The notes below the pieces were generated by a model. It saw only the letters and a program-made list of their open reading frames with translations, was not told the DNA's origin and made no database searches. This document shows positions 55,719-63,540 of a stretch of 64,000 bases of DNA, one piece after another. The position numbers and the translations under genes were made by a program. Positions within the stretch are counted from its first letter, which is position 1; each line of letters opens with the position of its first letter. Source of the stretch: Polyangiaceae bacterium (lineage in GTDB: Bacteria; Myxococcota_A; Polyangia; Polyangiales; Polyangiaceae); assembly GCA_020633235.1 (NCBI GenBank), contig JACKEA010000010.1, forward strand, positions 255,428-319,427. Direction: 5' to 3'.

Positions 55719-57215
55719 TCAACTCCCGGAGTCGACGACGGACCAGCGCAGCAGCGTGGGGTCGCCGTCGTAGGCAGCGGTGCACGCGGCGGCGTCGGTG
55801 GGAGCGGGCTTCGCGTCCTTCCAGAGGTGCGCGGCCGACGAGCTCGTGTTCAAGATGCCGGCGCGCGCGAGGGCAGCGAAGGAGACGATGGGGCCGCGTC
55901 CGTTCAGCGCAGCCGTGACGTGAGCGTAGCCTTGCGCGAGCACGGCCACGCCTTCGTTCGTGAGGGCCCAGCTGGGGCCGGTCTTGTGCTGCGCGCTCGG
56001 GTCGCAGTCCCACATCAAGTAGCCCACCGGGGCGCCGTCGCAGCCTCCGGGGTAGCTGGGCGGGTACGCGCGCACTTCGCCGGTCTTCTGGCTGGCTTCG
56101 ACGGCGAAGTAGTCCCAGGCACAAGAGCGCGCGACATCACGCAGCTTGTCGCTGTTCGTCACGACGTCCTTGAGCTGCACCTCGCGTCCCGTCGTCAGAT
56201 CGATGGCGACGCCGCTGCCGGTGGAGTTCATGGGGTGCGCGGCGCGGTAGTAATACTCGGTCAACAGTGGCTGTACCGTGAGCAGCTCCCGATTGGCGGA
56301 CACCAACCAGGACCACGCGCTGTGCGAGTGCGGGCTCCAGCACTTCTTGATGCCCTTTACCAGATCCGCGTAGGACGAAGCGTTGGCCAGGGCGCGATTC
56401 ACGAGGGCGGCGTTCTTGATGCCGAACACCCGCACCCCGAGGTCGCTCGCCACGCAGGCCGCGCCCTCTTCCCGCATGGCCTGGCGTCGCGCCTTCGGTT
56501 CCGTGGGCGCGCATACGGCATAGTCGTAGTCGTCTCCCGGGATCTCGATCGTGGTGGTGGCGTCGGGCTTCTGCACTTTCGCGCAGCCGGGGTAGTTCGG
56601 GGCCACCACCGTTTCTCGCAGCACGCGGTACAGGGGGGGCCACTCCTTGGGGCGCGGCCACAGCTCGAAGCTCTGGGTCTTGCCCTTGAGGGTGTACTTG
56701 CCGGAAACGCGTCCCGTGGCGGCGTCACAGGTGCCGTCGAAGTTGCCGCCGCCGCGCTCCGAAAAGCGCACCGCCGTGCCGTTCCGGCTGCCGTGCACCG
56801 CGAGCTCGGGGCCCGCGCGGTCGTAGTGCACGGCGCCGGTCAGCGTCGTTTCGCTTGCCGAGCCCGGTGACAGCAGCACCGTGAGCGGCGTCTTGTCGAT
56901 CGTTCCGCGATAGCTGCGATCGAAATCACACGGATGCGTTCCGTACTGTCCCTTGAAGGGCGAAGCGTCGCGCGACACTTGCGTGACCCGCAACACGCGC
57001 TTCTTGTCCGTGGCGCTCTCCGCTGCGGGCGTTTCAGCGTCCGTTCTCGCGTCCGCCCTCGCGTCCGCGCCACCGTCCCCGACTGCCGGCGTCGGGGTGC
57101 TCGCCGCTGCAGGCTCCACGACCACGCTCTTGCTCGCCTGTGCCGGGCCCGAGCTCTGCGGACCGCCACACGCGCCGAGCGCCAGCGCGCCACCAACGAC
57201 TAGGACTCTGGTCAC
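55719..57215 (-). CDS. DUF3298-like lipoprotein
   Basis: A 498-residue lipoprotein from GTG 57215 (MTRVLVVGG, lipobox LGAC at about 15). A Pro/Ala/Asp spacer is followed by a beta domain (about 75-175) with DFDRSYRGTIDK and a C-terminal region containing LTEYYYRAAHPMNSTGSGVAIDL, TTGREVQLKDVV and GFAxxx-like strands. The YYY..AHP...DL.TG..V.L.DVV arrangement resembles DUF3298/DUF4163 (RsiV-type) domains, which bind lysozyme in RsiV; here that activity is inference. Several Cys suggest export. Its 3' end faces the SMI1 gene across the repeat region. Confidence 0.82.
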   Translation of the reverse strand: MTRVLVVGGALALGACGGPQSSGPAQASKSVVVEPAAASTPTPAVGDGGADARADARTDAETPAAESATDKKRVLRVTQVSRDASPFKGQYGTHPCDFDRSYRGTIDKTPLTVLLSPGSASETTLTGAVHYDRAGPELAVHGSRNGTAVRFSERGGGNFDGTCDAATGRVSGKYTLKGKTQSFELWPRPKEWPPLYRVLRETVVAPNYPGCAKVQKPDATTTIEIPGDDYDYAVCAPTEPKARRQAMREEGAACVASDLGVRVFGIKNAALVNRALANASSYADLVKGIKKCWSPHSHSAWSWLVSANRELLTVQPLLTEYYYRAAHPMNSTGSGVAIDLTTGREVQLKDVVTNSDKLRDVARSCAWDYFAVEASQKTGEVRAYPPSYPGGCDGAPVGYLMWDCDPSAQHKTGPSWALTNEGVAVLAQGYAHVTAALNGRGPIVSFAALARAGILNTSSSAAHLWKDAKPAPTDAAACTAAYDGDPTLLRWSVVDSGS

Positions 57216-57252
57216 GATTTCGCAGACTACACCAGCCGGACAGCGCGTCCGC

Positions 57253-57321
57253 GAGCTTCCGCGCCGCACCAACAAACGAACGATCCAGCTTTGCATGGGG
57301 ATGTCGCTGCGGCGCGGAAAC
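57253..57321. repeat. Dispersed repeat copy 10, inverted pair
   Basis: GAGCTTCCGCGCCGCACCAA at 57253-57272 (inverse of TTGGTGCGGCGCGGAAGCTC) and GGATGTCGCTGCGGCGCGGA at 57299-57318 face each other in the divergent region between 57215 and 57419. Confidence 0.65.
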
Positions 57322-57418
57322 GGCCCGCGGCGGCGTCCGTTGACGGCCCGTGGCGCCTCTGTCATCCGAAGAGCGGAGAGGGCACCGCGCCCTGGAGCGT
57401 TCGAAGCGAGGAGGTCAC

Positions 57419-57877
57419 ATGTCCGTCAAGCCGATTCCGGAGGGGTACCACACCATCACGCCGCAGCTCGCGGTGCAGGATGCCAGCAAGGCCATCGAGT
57501 TCTACAAGAAGGCGTTCGGGGCGGAGGTAAAGGACTTTGCCAAGGACCCGAGCGGCGAGAAGGTGTGGCACGCGTCGCTGCGCATCGGAACTTCGATGAT
57601 CTACGTGAACGACGTGTTTCCGGAGATGGGCGGGCGCGAGAGCCAGAGCAGCATCTGGCTGTACGTGGCGGACTGCGATGCAGCGTTCGAGCAGGCGACG
57701 GAGGCCGGCGCCAAGGCGCTGATGCCGCCGGGGGACATGTTCTGGGGCGACCGCATGGCTCACGTCGCTGACCCGTTCAATCAGACCTGGACCCTCGCGA
57801 CGCACGTGAAGGATCTGACGCCGGAGCAGCTGAAGGCCGCCGAGGCGGAGTTCGTCGCCAACATGAAGAAGGAGTGA
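57419..57877 (+). CDS. VOC/glyoxalase-family protein (PhnB-like)
   Basis: A 152-residue protein of the vicinal-oxygen-chelate superfamily, PhnB-like branch. ATG 57419 has GAGGAGGT just upstream. The two beta-alpha-beta-beta-beta modules are seen (YHTITPQLAVQDASKAIEFYKKAF, WLYVADCDAAFEQATEAGAK) with MFWGDRMAHVADPFNQTW as the C-terminal signature. Metal ligands of true glyoxalases are incomplete in this branch; members bind small ligands or act as isomerase-like proteins. It ends 6 nt from the convergent gene at 57884. Confidence 0.92.
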   Translation: MSVKPIPEGYHTITPQLAVQDASKAIEFYKKAFGAEVKDFAKDPSGEKVWHASLRIGTSMIYVNDVFPEMGGRESQSSIWLYVADCDAAFEQATEAGAKALMPPGDMFWGDRMAHVADPFNQTWTLATHVKDLTPEQLKAAEAEFVANMKKE

Positions 57878-57883
57878 CGCGCG

Positions 57884-58447
57884 CTACTTCGCCACCCAGA
57901 TGCGGCACTCGGTGACCTTTGGGGGCGGGCCGTCGTGGGGTGCGCTGGGGGGCGAGATGCCGATCAGCGTGGGCGGCGGAAACGTGAGGGTGCCGGTGAT
58001 GCGTACCTTCGCGCCCGCGGGCTGCGGCGGAATGTCGAACAAGAGGTGGCCCACGCGGCGATCACGATTGGCCCACTCCTCGCTCGTGTAGGCGTAGCCG
58101 TTGTCCATGTCGTCGATGCTATGGCTCGCGACCTGACTATCTCCAGACCAGACGCCGAAGGTGCCGTGAGCGATGTCGCCGCCGCAGCCGGTGCAGTCCA
58201 CCGTCAAGAATGCCCGCTTCTTCTCGCCGTCCGAGGTGAACTCCAGGGAAAACGGCACGTCCGGGCGCACGTCCACGCTGGCGATGGGAGTGCCCGGTGA
58301 CGGGTAGATCACCACGAACACGACGAACAGCACGCCGCCCAAGACCAGCATGGGGGCGAGCACGAACAGGGTCATGACCCAAAGCAGTCGCTTCGATCCT
58401 CCGGGACCGCTGAAGTCCAGCTGGTTGGGACGCGGGTTTCCGTTCAT
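57884..58447 (-). CDS. Single-pass membrane protein, 187 aa, periplasmic domain with CxxC
   Basis: From ATG 58447 (MNGNPRPNQLDFSGPGG): a short cytoplasmic lead, one transmembrane helix (about 21-46), then a beta-rich periplasmic domain with TVDCTGCGG and a C-terminal Pro-rich segment ending TECRIWVAK. The domain is not recognised. The CxxC pair could be redox-active or simply a disulfide. It lies between the VOC gene and the PLP enzyme gene, divergent from the latter. Confidence 0.8.
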   Translation of the reverse strand: MNGNPRPNQLDFSGPGGSKRLLWVMTLFVLAPMLVLGGVLFVVFVVIYPSPGTPIASVDVRPDVPFSLEFTSDGEKKRAFLTVDCTGCGGDIAHGTFGVWSGDSQVASHSIDDMDNGYAYTSEEWANRDRRVGHLLFDIPPQPAGAKVRITGTLTFPPPTLIGISPPSAPHDGPPPKVTECRIWVAK

Positions 58448-58559
58448 GGGCGGGGCGTCGATTCACTCGTGGGCGGTTCCGGTGAGGCCCCGCAGACGAG
58501 CAGGCTACCACGGCCCCTCACTTCCGCGGCGCCGATGGCTGCCGTAGCGTAGCGCCGGA

Positions 58560-59762
58560 ATGAGCAGAGAGTACGAGCGGCTGCGCGCGGCCCTCTCCGG
58601 GGAACGGCTGCCGGCGGTGGTCGTAGACGTCGATGCCCTCGACCGCAACGTCGCGCGGCACGTGGAGATGGTCGCAGTGTGGGGCAAGCCGCTCCGCGCG
58701 GCGAGCAAGTCCGTGCGCGTCGTCTCGCTGCTGCGGCGCGTGCTCCGCGAAGGAGCTGCGGCGTTTCGCGGCGTGATGTGCTTCGCGGCGCGGGAGGCGG
58801 AGTACCTCGCGGCGGAGGGCTTCGACGATTTCCTGCTCGCGTACCCGCCGTGGCAAGCTTCGGACCTCGACGTCGTTGCCCGTCTCGCCGCCGAGGGCAA
58901 GACGATCCGCGTCGCGGTGGACTCCCGGGAAGGCATCGAGCGGATCGGCGGCCGCGCGCCGGGGACGGACATCGTACTGTGCGTCGACATGAGTCTGCGC
59001 GCGGCGCGGGGCCGCGTGCACGTCGGCGTTCGGCGTTCGCCCTTGCACGACGTGGACGACGTCGTCGAGCTGGCGCGCTTCGCGCGCGGCGTCGCGGGCG
59101 TGCGCCTCGTCGGATTGCTCTGTTACGAAGCGCAGGTGGCCGGCTTGGGGGACGCGAGCCCCTTCGCGTCGTGGATGAACCCCGCCAAGGCCGCGATCCG
59201 TCGCGTGTCCGCTCGCGAGGTGCGCGCGCGCCGCGGCGCGATCGTCGACGCCCTCGTCGCCGAAGGCTTCGAGCTGTCCGTCGTGAACGGCGGCGGCACG
59301 GGATCGCTCTCCACCACCACGGCGGAGCCCGGCATCACGGAAGTGACGGCCGGCTCCGGCTTCTACAAGCCGCACTTGTTCGACTACTACAGCGACGCCT
59401 TCGTCCGCTCGCTGGAGCCCGCGTGCTTCTTCGCCCTGGAAACGACGCGCAAGCCCGCCGCGGACATGATCACGTGCCTGGGCGGCGGCTACGTCGCCTC
59501 CGGGGAAGCGGGCGCCGATCGCGTCCCGCTCCCCTGGCTCCCGGACGGCCTCTCGCTCTTGCCCCACGAGATGTGCGGCGAGGTGCAGACGCCGCTCCGC
59601 GTCCCCCGCGGGGTGGCGCTCGACCTCGGGGCTCCCGTCTTCTTCCGGCACGCCAAGGCCGGTGAGCTGATGGAGCGTTTCTCCGAGGTGCTGCTCGTCT
59701 CCGGAGATCGCGTGGTGGAGCGCGCGCCCACCTACCGCGGCGCAGGGCAGTGCTACTTCTGA
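58560..59762 (+). CDS. Fold-III PLP enzyme, D-threonine aldolase/amino-acid deaminase-like
   Basis: A 400-residue enzyme related to alanine racemase N-terminal (fold III) PLP proteins. LRAASKSVRV supplies the PLP Lys (Lys50), GLLCYEAQVAGL and VVNGGGTGSLSTTT (phosphate-binding glycine loop) follow, and the C-terminal region has VPLPWLPDGLSLLPHEMCGEVQTPL and a typical 'GD.VFFRHAKAGE...F' block, where metal-binding His and Cys (HEMCGEVQ) are expected in D-threonine aldolases. It probably acts on a D-beta-hydroxy amino acid. The 3' end overlaps the convergent SDR by 10 bp. Confidence 0.9.
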   Translation: MSREYERLRAALSGERLPAVVVDVDALDRNVARHVEMVAVWGKPLRAASKSVRVVSLLRRVLREGAAAFRGVMCFAAREAEYLAAEGFDDFLLAYPPWQASDLDVVARLAAEGKTIRVAVDSREGIERIGGRAPGTDIVLCVDMSLRAARGRVHVGVRRSPLHDVDDVVELARFARGVAGVRLVGLLCYEAQVAGLGDASPFASWMNPAKAAIRRVSAREVRARRGAIVDALVAEGFELSVVNGGGTGSLSTTTAEPGITEVTAGSGFYKPHLFDYYSDAFVRSLEPACFFALETTRKPAADMITCLGGGYVASGEAGADRVPLPWLPDGLSLLPHEMCGEVQTPLRVPRGVALDLGAPVFFRHAKAGELMERFSEVLLVSGDRVVERAPTYRGAGQCYF

Positions 59763-60718
59763 GCCCGCCGCGAGAGCGCTTGCAGCACGCCCTCCGCGGA
59801 TCGCGATAGCGGCGACAGGCCGCGTGCCTCCGCCGCCAACGCGCGCCGCGCCGCTTCGTCGAAGGGCACGCGCTCGTGCTCCGGCATGAAGCGCCAGAAG
59901 CCCTCGCCCTCGGTGTACAGGTCGCTCGTCAACCCTTCCACCAGCTCGTCCGCGATGTGGCGGTTGGCGCGCGTCACCAGTCGCAGCCAGTAGCTCGACA
60001 GCCGCGGCGTCACGAACGGCACCGGCAGCATCACGGGGCGAATGCCCGCCAGCGCCGCCGTGCGCCGCAGTACTTCCCGCAGTGACATCAGCTCCGGCCC
60101 CGGCAGTGGGTACGCCGCGCTGCCCTCGTGCTCGAGGGCCAGCGCGTGGGCGATCGCCGCCGTGACGTCTCGCAGGTCGATGGGCTCTGTGCGAGAGTCG
60201 AGCCAGCGCGGCAGCACCATGACCGGGAGTCGCGTGGCCAGATCTCGCACGATGCGCCAGCTCTCGCTGCCCTCGCCGATGATCATGCTGGCGCCCAGCT
60301 CGATGGTCGACACGCTGCCCGCGCGCAAGGTCCGTCCCGTTTGCAGGCGGCTCGCCAGGTGTCGCGACGGCGTGGCCGCCGGCTCGATGCCGCCGAGATA
60401 CACCACCCGCCGTAACCTCGCCCGCTCCGCGCTCTCGCGAAACGCCTCCGCGGCGCGCTGTTCCCGCTCCGGATAATCGTCCCCCGCGCCCATCCCGTGG
60501 ATCAGATACACGGCGCGCGCCACGCCTTCGAGCGCCCGCGGAATCGTCTCCGGGCGGTCCACGTCCAGCTCCCGGAGCTCCCACCCAGGGTGCCGCCGTC
60601 GCGCCCGCTCCGGGTCGCGACTGGTGCACACCACGGACAGTCCCGCCGCCTCCAGCACCGGGACCAAGTGCCGCCCGACGAATCCCGTCGCCCCCGTGAC
60701 CAGCACTCGCTCAGCCAT
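59753..60718 (-). CDS. NAD(P)-binding SDR (atypical, NmrA/epimerase-like)
   Basis: A 321-residue protein with the Rossmann signature VLVTGATGFVGRHL (5-18), then VVYLGGIEP, a YL.HG motif and EPIDLRDVTAAIAHAL typical of atypical SDRs resembling complex I 39-kDa subunit and DUF2867 families. A canonical YxxxK catalytic pair is not seen, so it may be a binding or regulatory protein or a non-classical reductase. ATG 60718 starts exactly at the motif. It is transcribed toward the PLP enzyme gene; a dispersed repeat pair lies upstream. Confidence 0.9.
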   Translation of the reverse strand: MAERVLVTGATGFVGRHLVPVLEAAGLSVVCTSRDPERARRRHPGWELRELDVDRPETIPRALEGVARAVYLIHGMGAGDDYPEREQRAAEAFRESAERARLRRVVYLGGIEPAATPSRHLASRLQTGRTLRAGSVSTIELGASMIIGEGSESWRIVRDLATRLPVMVLPRWLDSRTEPIDLRDVTAAIAHALALEHEGSAAYPLPGPELMSLREVLRRTAALAGIRPVMLPVPFVTPRLSSYWLRLVTRANRHIADELVEGLTSDLYTEGEGFWRFMPEHERVPFDEAARRALAAEARGLSPLSRSAEGVLQALSRRAQK

Positions 60719-60740
60719 GCGCCTCGCTGGCCGCCTTCTG

Positions 60741-60760
60741 TTGTTGGCTCGCCGCGGAAA
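60741..60760 (+). repeat. Dispersed repeat copy 11
   Basis: TTGTTGGCTCGCCGCGGAAA, matching the core with one-base changes. Followed by CGACGCGGTC. About 90 bp upstream of the inverted 44-bp module. Confidence 0.6.
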
Positions 60761-60847
60761 CGACGCGGTCGGAGTGCTGTCGTCGCGGGACGAACATGTC
60801 CTTCGATGTATGCGCCCTGCGCGGACGTATCGAAAGCCCCGCGTGAT

Positions 60848-60905
60848 CGTCCTCCTTCGAACGCGCTTCCCGATACCCGAAGGGGTGGGGTTCCTCGAGC
60901 GGCTC
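60848..60905 (-). repeat. 44-bp module copy 3 (inverted) with flank
   Basis: Reverse complement of 60851-60894 is GGAACCCCACCCCTTCGGGT through GTTCGAAGGAGG, matching 11723-11766 with one mismatch by eye. The module is preceded on that strand by GCCGCGAGCCGCTCGA, close to GCCGCGAGCCGCTGC at the second copy. Confidence 0.8.
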
Positions 60906-61029
60906 GCGGCCCGTAGAGAGGTCGAACCCGAGTGGGTGCGGGGCGGAGACCGTGAAATGTGGGGGAATCGCACCATGTGGGTGCGTCGAGGGTGATGCTG
61001 GGCTCGGGCAAAACCTGTAGCGTGGGTGC

Positions 61030-61758
61030 ATGGCCTCGCCTCGTCGCGTTCGACGGTACCTCCTGGATCCGCGCTTTCAGCTGAAGTGGACGAGCTACCT
61101 CGTCGTCGTCGTGTTGGCGGTGATGGTCGGCCTCGGTTTCTTGATCGCGCGGCTGGCGAGCCGGGCGTCGGACACCGCGCAGATTGCCGTCACTCAAGCC
61201 GAGAAGGCGTTCAAGGAGTCCAAGACCAACAACATCTTGGCGCGTGGCGCGGTGGAGATGGCGGGGCCCGAGAACGCAGGGCTCGCGGCGGCGATGAACG
61301 AATCCCTGGCGGAGGTCGACAAGAAGCAGAGCAAGAACCTGGACGAGGTGAAGGCGCTGCAAGAAAGCATCGGCAAGGATCGCAAGAGCATGCAGATGCT
61401 CCTGATCGGCGCCGGCGTGGTGCTGCTCGTGATCCTGACGCTGATGGGCATCGTGATCACTCATCGCATCGTGGGGCCGGTGTACAAGATGAAGCGGCTG
61501 CTCCGCCGCGTGAGCACCGGGCGGTTGGCGGTGGATGCGCGGCTCCGAAAGGGGGACGAGCTGGAAGATCTGTTCGAGACGTTCCTGCAGATGACGTACT
61601 CGCTCAGGGCAATGCAGAACGCGCACATCGCCACGCTCGACGCCACGCTGCACCACGCGGAGGAGAGCCAGGCGGCGCCGGAGGTGCTGGAAGGCATGCG
61701 CGCGCTTCGAGCCCAGCTCATGTTGGGCATGGAGAAGCGCCACGGAGGGGAGGGCTGA
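61030..61758 (+). CDS. HAMP-domain membrane protein without output domain
   Basis: A 242-residue protein with two transmembrane helices (about 22-44 and 121-142) enclosing a periplasmic helical region rich in Lys/Glu/Asp (about 48-118). A HAMP domain follows (HRIVGPVYKMKRLLRRVSTGRLAVDARLRKGDELEDL, about 145-185), and the last 55 residues form a short coiled coil (MQNAHIATLDATLHHAEES). No kinase, cyclase or methyl-accepting domain is attached, so it must pass a signal to a separate protein. The TerB-like gene follows after 3 nt. Confidence 0.9.
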   Translation: MASPRRVRRYLLDPRFQLKWTSYLVVVVLAVMVGLGFLIARLASRASDTAQIAVTQAEKAFKESKTNNILARGAVEMAGPENAGLAAAMNESLAEVDKKQSKNLDEVKALQESIGKDRKSMQMLLIGAGVVLLVILTLMGIVITHRIVGPVYKMKRLLRRVSTGRLAVDARLRKGDELEDLFETFLQMTYSLRAMQNAHIATLDATLHHAEESQAAPEVLEGMRALRAQLMLGMEKRHGGEG

Positions 61759-61761
61759 GCC

Positions 61762-62268
61762 ATGCACGCCGTGATCGCCCCCGCCATCGAAGAGCTGTGC
61801 GCTGCTTTCGAGCGCCACGACTACAATCCCACGCCGGTGATCGACATCGGCGTGCTGGTCGCCAACGCCGACGGCACGGTGGACGAGCAGGAACGCGCGC
61901 TGTTGTCGGACGTGTTCCAGACGCTACTGGAGACCAACCTCACGCCGGAGCTGGTGGACGCCCTGATCCGCGCCAGCGCGGAGGTGATTCAGGCGGCGGG
62001 GGCGGAGCCGCGGGCCCGGCTGGTGGGCGCCATCTTGCACGACTGCGACGCGGCGGAGCCCGGGCTGCGCGTGGCGCTGGCGATTGCCTTTTCCAGTGAA
62101 GGGCTGAGCGCCGACGAGCGCAGCATCATCGACAAGATCGCGGACGCGGCCGACGTGTCGCAAGAACACTTGGCTGAGCTGGTGAAGGAAGTGGAGAAGC
62201 ACTCGGAAAAGGGCGACCCCGTGAGCACGCGCATGTCGCTGTTGCCGGAGCACTTGCGGAGCCAGTAG
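61762..62268 (+). CDS. TerB-like protein
   Basis: A 168-residue helical protein with two acidic blocks, NADGTVDEQERALLSDVF (about 32-49) and GLSADERSIIDKIADAAD (about 114-131), the repeated metal-binding pattern of TerB domains. TerB domains bind metal ions at the inner membrane and act in stress-response and surveillance complexes. It lies between the HAMP protein and a condensation-domain protein with gaps of 3 and 2 nt, so all three are one transcription unit. The tail (STRMSLLPEHLRSQ) is polar. Confidence 0.85.
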   Translation: MHAVIAPAIEELCAAFERHDYNPTPVIDIGVLVANADGTVDEQERALLSDVFQTLLETNLTPELVDALIRASAEVIQAAGAEPRARLVGAILHDCDAAEPGLRVALAIAFSSEGLSADERSIIDKIADAADVSQEHLAELVKEVEKHSEKGDPVSTRMSLLPEHLRSQ

Positions 62269-62270
62269 CC

Positions 62271-63533
62271 GTGCTCGCCGCAGAGCTGCCGGACGTCGCG
62301 CTGCATGCGTCCATCGATCGCTACGGGGACCTGGGGATCCACGCGGTGCTGGATCTGCGACGGCGATTCTCGCGCGAGGAGCTCACGCGGGCGCTGGCGG
62401 CTGCCGTCGAGGCGTTTCCCGTGCTCGGCTGCAGATACGAGCCGGGCCTGTGGCGCGATCGCTGGCTGCCGGTGAGCGCGCCCGTCTCGCGCGCCGTGCA
62501 TGAGGTGTCGGTGCCCGTGGACGTGGACGCCGAGACGGAGCGCTGGGCGCGGCGCCCGATCGACGTGCGGCGCGAGCGCCCGCTGCGGTTGGTGAGCATC
62601 GAACGCCCCGAGGGCACGCGGCTGCTCTTCAGCATCAGCCACGTCGCGGCGGACGGCGGCGGCATCGCCGCGGTGGGGCACGTACTGGGGGCGCATCTCG
62701 CCGGGGTGTCGCCGGCGTTTCCCGTGGACCGCGATCGCACCGTGGCCGGATCCTTGGCGGGGCTCCGGGCGTGGCACTTGCCGGTGCTGCTGCGCGACAT
62801 GGCCGCGACCGCGGCCTTTCCGCTGCGCACGCTGGGCGCTGCGCGGCGCGAGCGGCACTTTCCGGCCGCCACCGCGGAGCCGGCCGCGTGGCGTCACCTG
62901 CGCATCGCCCCGGACGACCTCGCCCGCATCAAGCAGCGCTCCGGCACCAGTGTGAACGACGCCCTGCTCGCCGCCCTCGCGCGGGTCGCCGCGGGTCGTT
63001 CGAGTCAGGGGCCACTGGCGGTGATGTACACCATGGACCTGCGGCGCTACGCCGGGACGCCCAAGCTCACGGCCGCCAACACGTCGAGCATCCTCACGGC
63101 CTTCGTCCCGCGCAGCGTCACGAAGGACCTCGCGACCAGCGCCCGCGCGGTCGCGCGCATCACCGCTCGCCAGCGCGGCGGCCTCGCGGGCCCAGCCTTC
63201 GTCCTCGCGCCCCTGTCCCTCGCGTTCGGCGCGCCGCACTTCGTCGCGCGTCGCATCGTGCGCTGGCTCCACCCGCTGCTCATCGATCTGCCTCTGAGCC
63301 GGGGTCTGGTCTTCACCAACGTCGGCAAGGTGGACGACGGCCTCGCCGCCTTCGGTGACGACCTGGAGTCCGTGGCCGTCATCGGCCCCAACGTGTGGGG
63401 CATTCGCGTCCCCGCCGTGGTCGCGTTCGGTTTCCGCGGCGCGCTCCACCTCGAGCTGTTCGCTCCCCCCGGTCTGGCGCCCGAAGCTCTGACCGACCTG
63501 GAACGCGAGCTGCGCGCGGCCTTGGAGCTCTGA
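62271..63533 (+). CDS. Condensation-domain/WES-like acyltransferase
   Basis: A 420-residue protein (GTG 62271) of the chloramphenicol-acetyltransferase fold. The catalytic HxxxDG motif is SHVAADGGG (His124, Asp128, Gly129), and a central NTSSILTAFVP resembles the 'N..s.....P' block of condensation and wax-ester synthase families. The N-terminal half contains RWLPVSAPVSRAVHEV, and the C-terminal PLSRGLVFTNVGKVDDG matches the DFGWG-like region loosely. It probably moves an acyl group between CoA or carrier protein and an alcohol or amine. Third gene of the HAMP-TerB operon. Confidence 0.9.
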   Translation: MLAAELPDVALHASIDRYGDLGIHAVLDLRRRFSREELTRALAAAVEAFPVLGCRYEPGLWRDRWLPVSAPVSRAVHEVSVPVDVDAETERWARRPIDVRRERPLRLVSIERPEGTRLLFSISHVAADGGGIAAVGHVLGAHLAGVSPAFPVDRDRTVAGSLAGLRAWHLPVLLRDMAATAAFPLRTLGAARRERHFPAATAEPAAWRHLRIAPDDLARIKQRSGTSVNDALLAALARVAAGRSSQGPLAVMYTMDLRRYAGTPKLTAANTSSILTAFVPRSVTKDLATSARAVARITARQRGGLAGPAFVLAPLSLAFGAPHFVARRIVRWLHPLLIDLPLSRGLVFTNVGKVDDGLAAFGDDLESVAVIGPNVWGIRVPAVVAFGFRGALHLELFAPPGLAPEALTDLERELRAALEL

Positions 63534-63540
63534 CCCACCC

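Larger units (their letters stand above)
60719..61029. other. 311-bp divergent intergenic region with two repeat elements
   Basis: Between divergent starts at 60718 and 61030. It contains one core copy and the inverted 44-bp module, annotated separately. The last 120 bp before the HAMP gene (from about 60910) are AT-poor with no clear promoter visible to me. Confidence 0.55.

Noticed and set aside
60502..61818. 438-residue minus-strand frame
   Set aside because: It combines antisense of the HAMP gene, repeat DNA and a wrong-frame read of the SDR gene.
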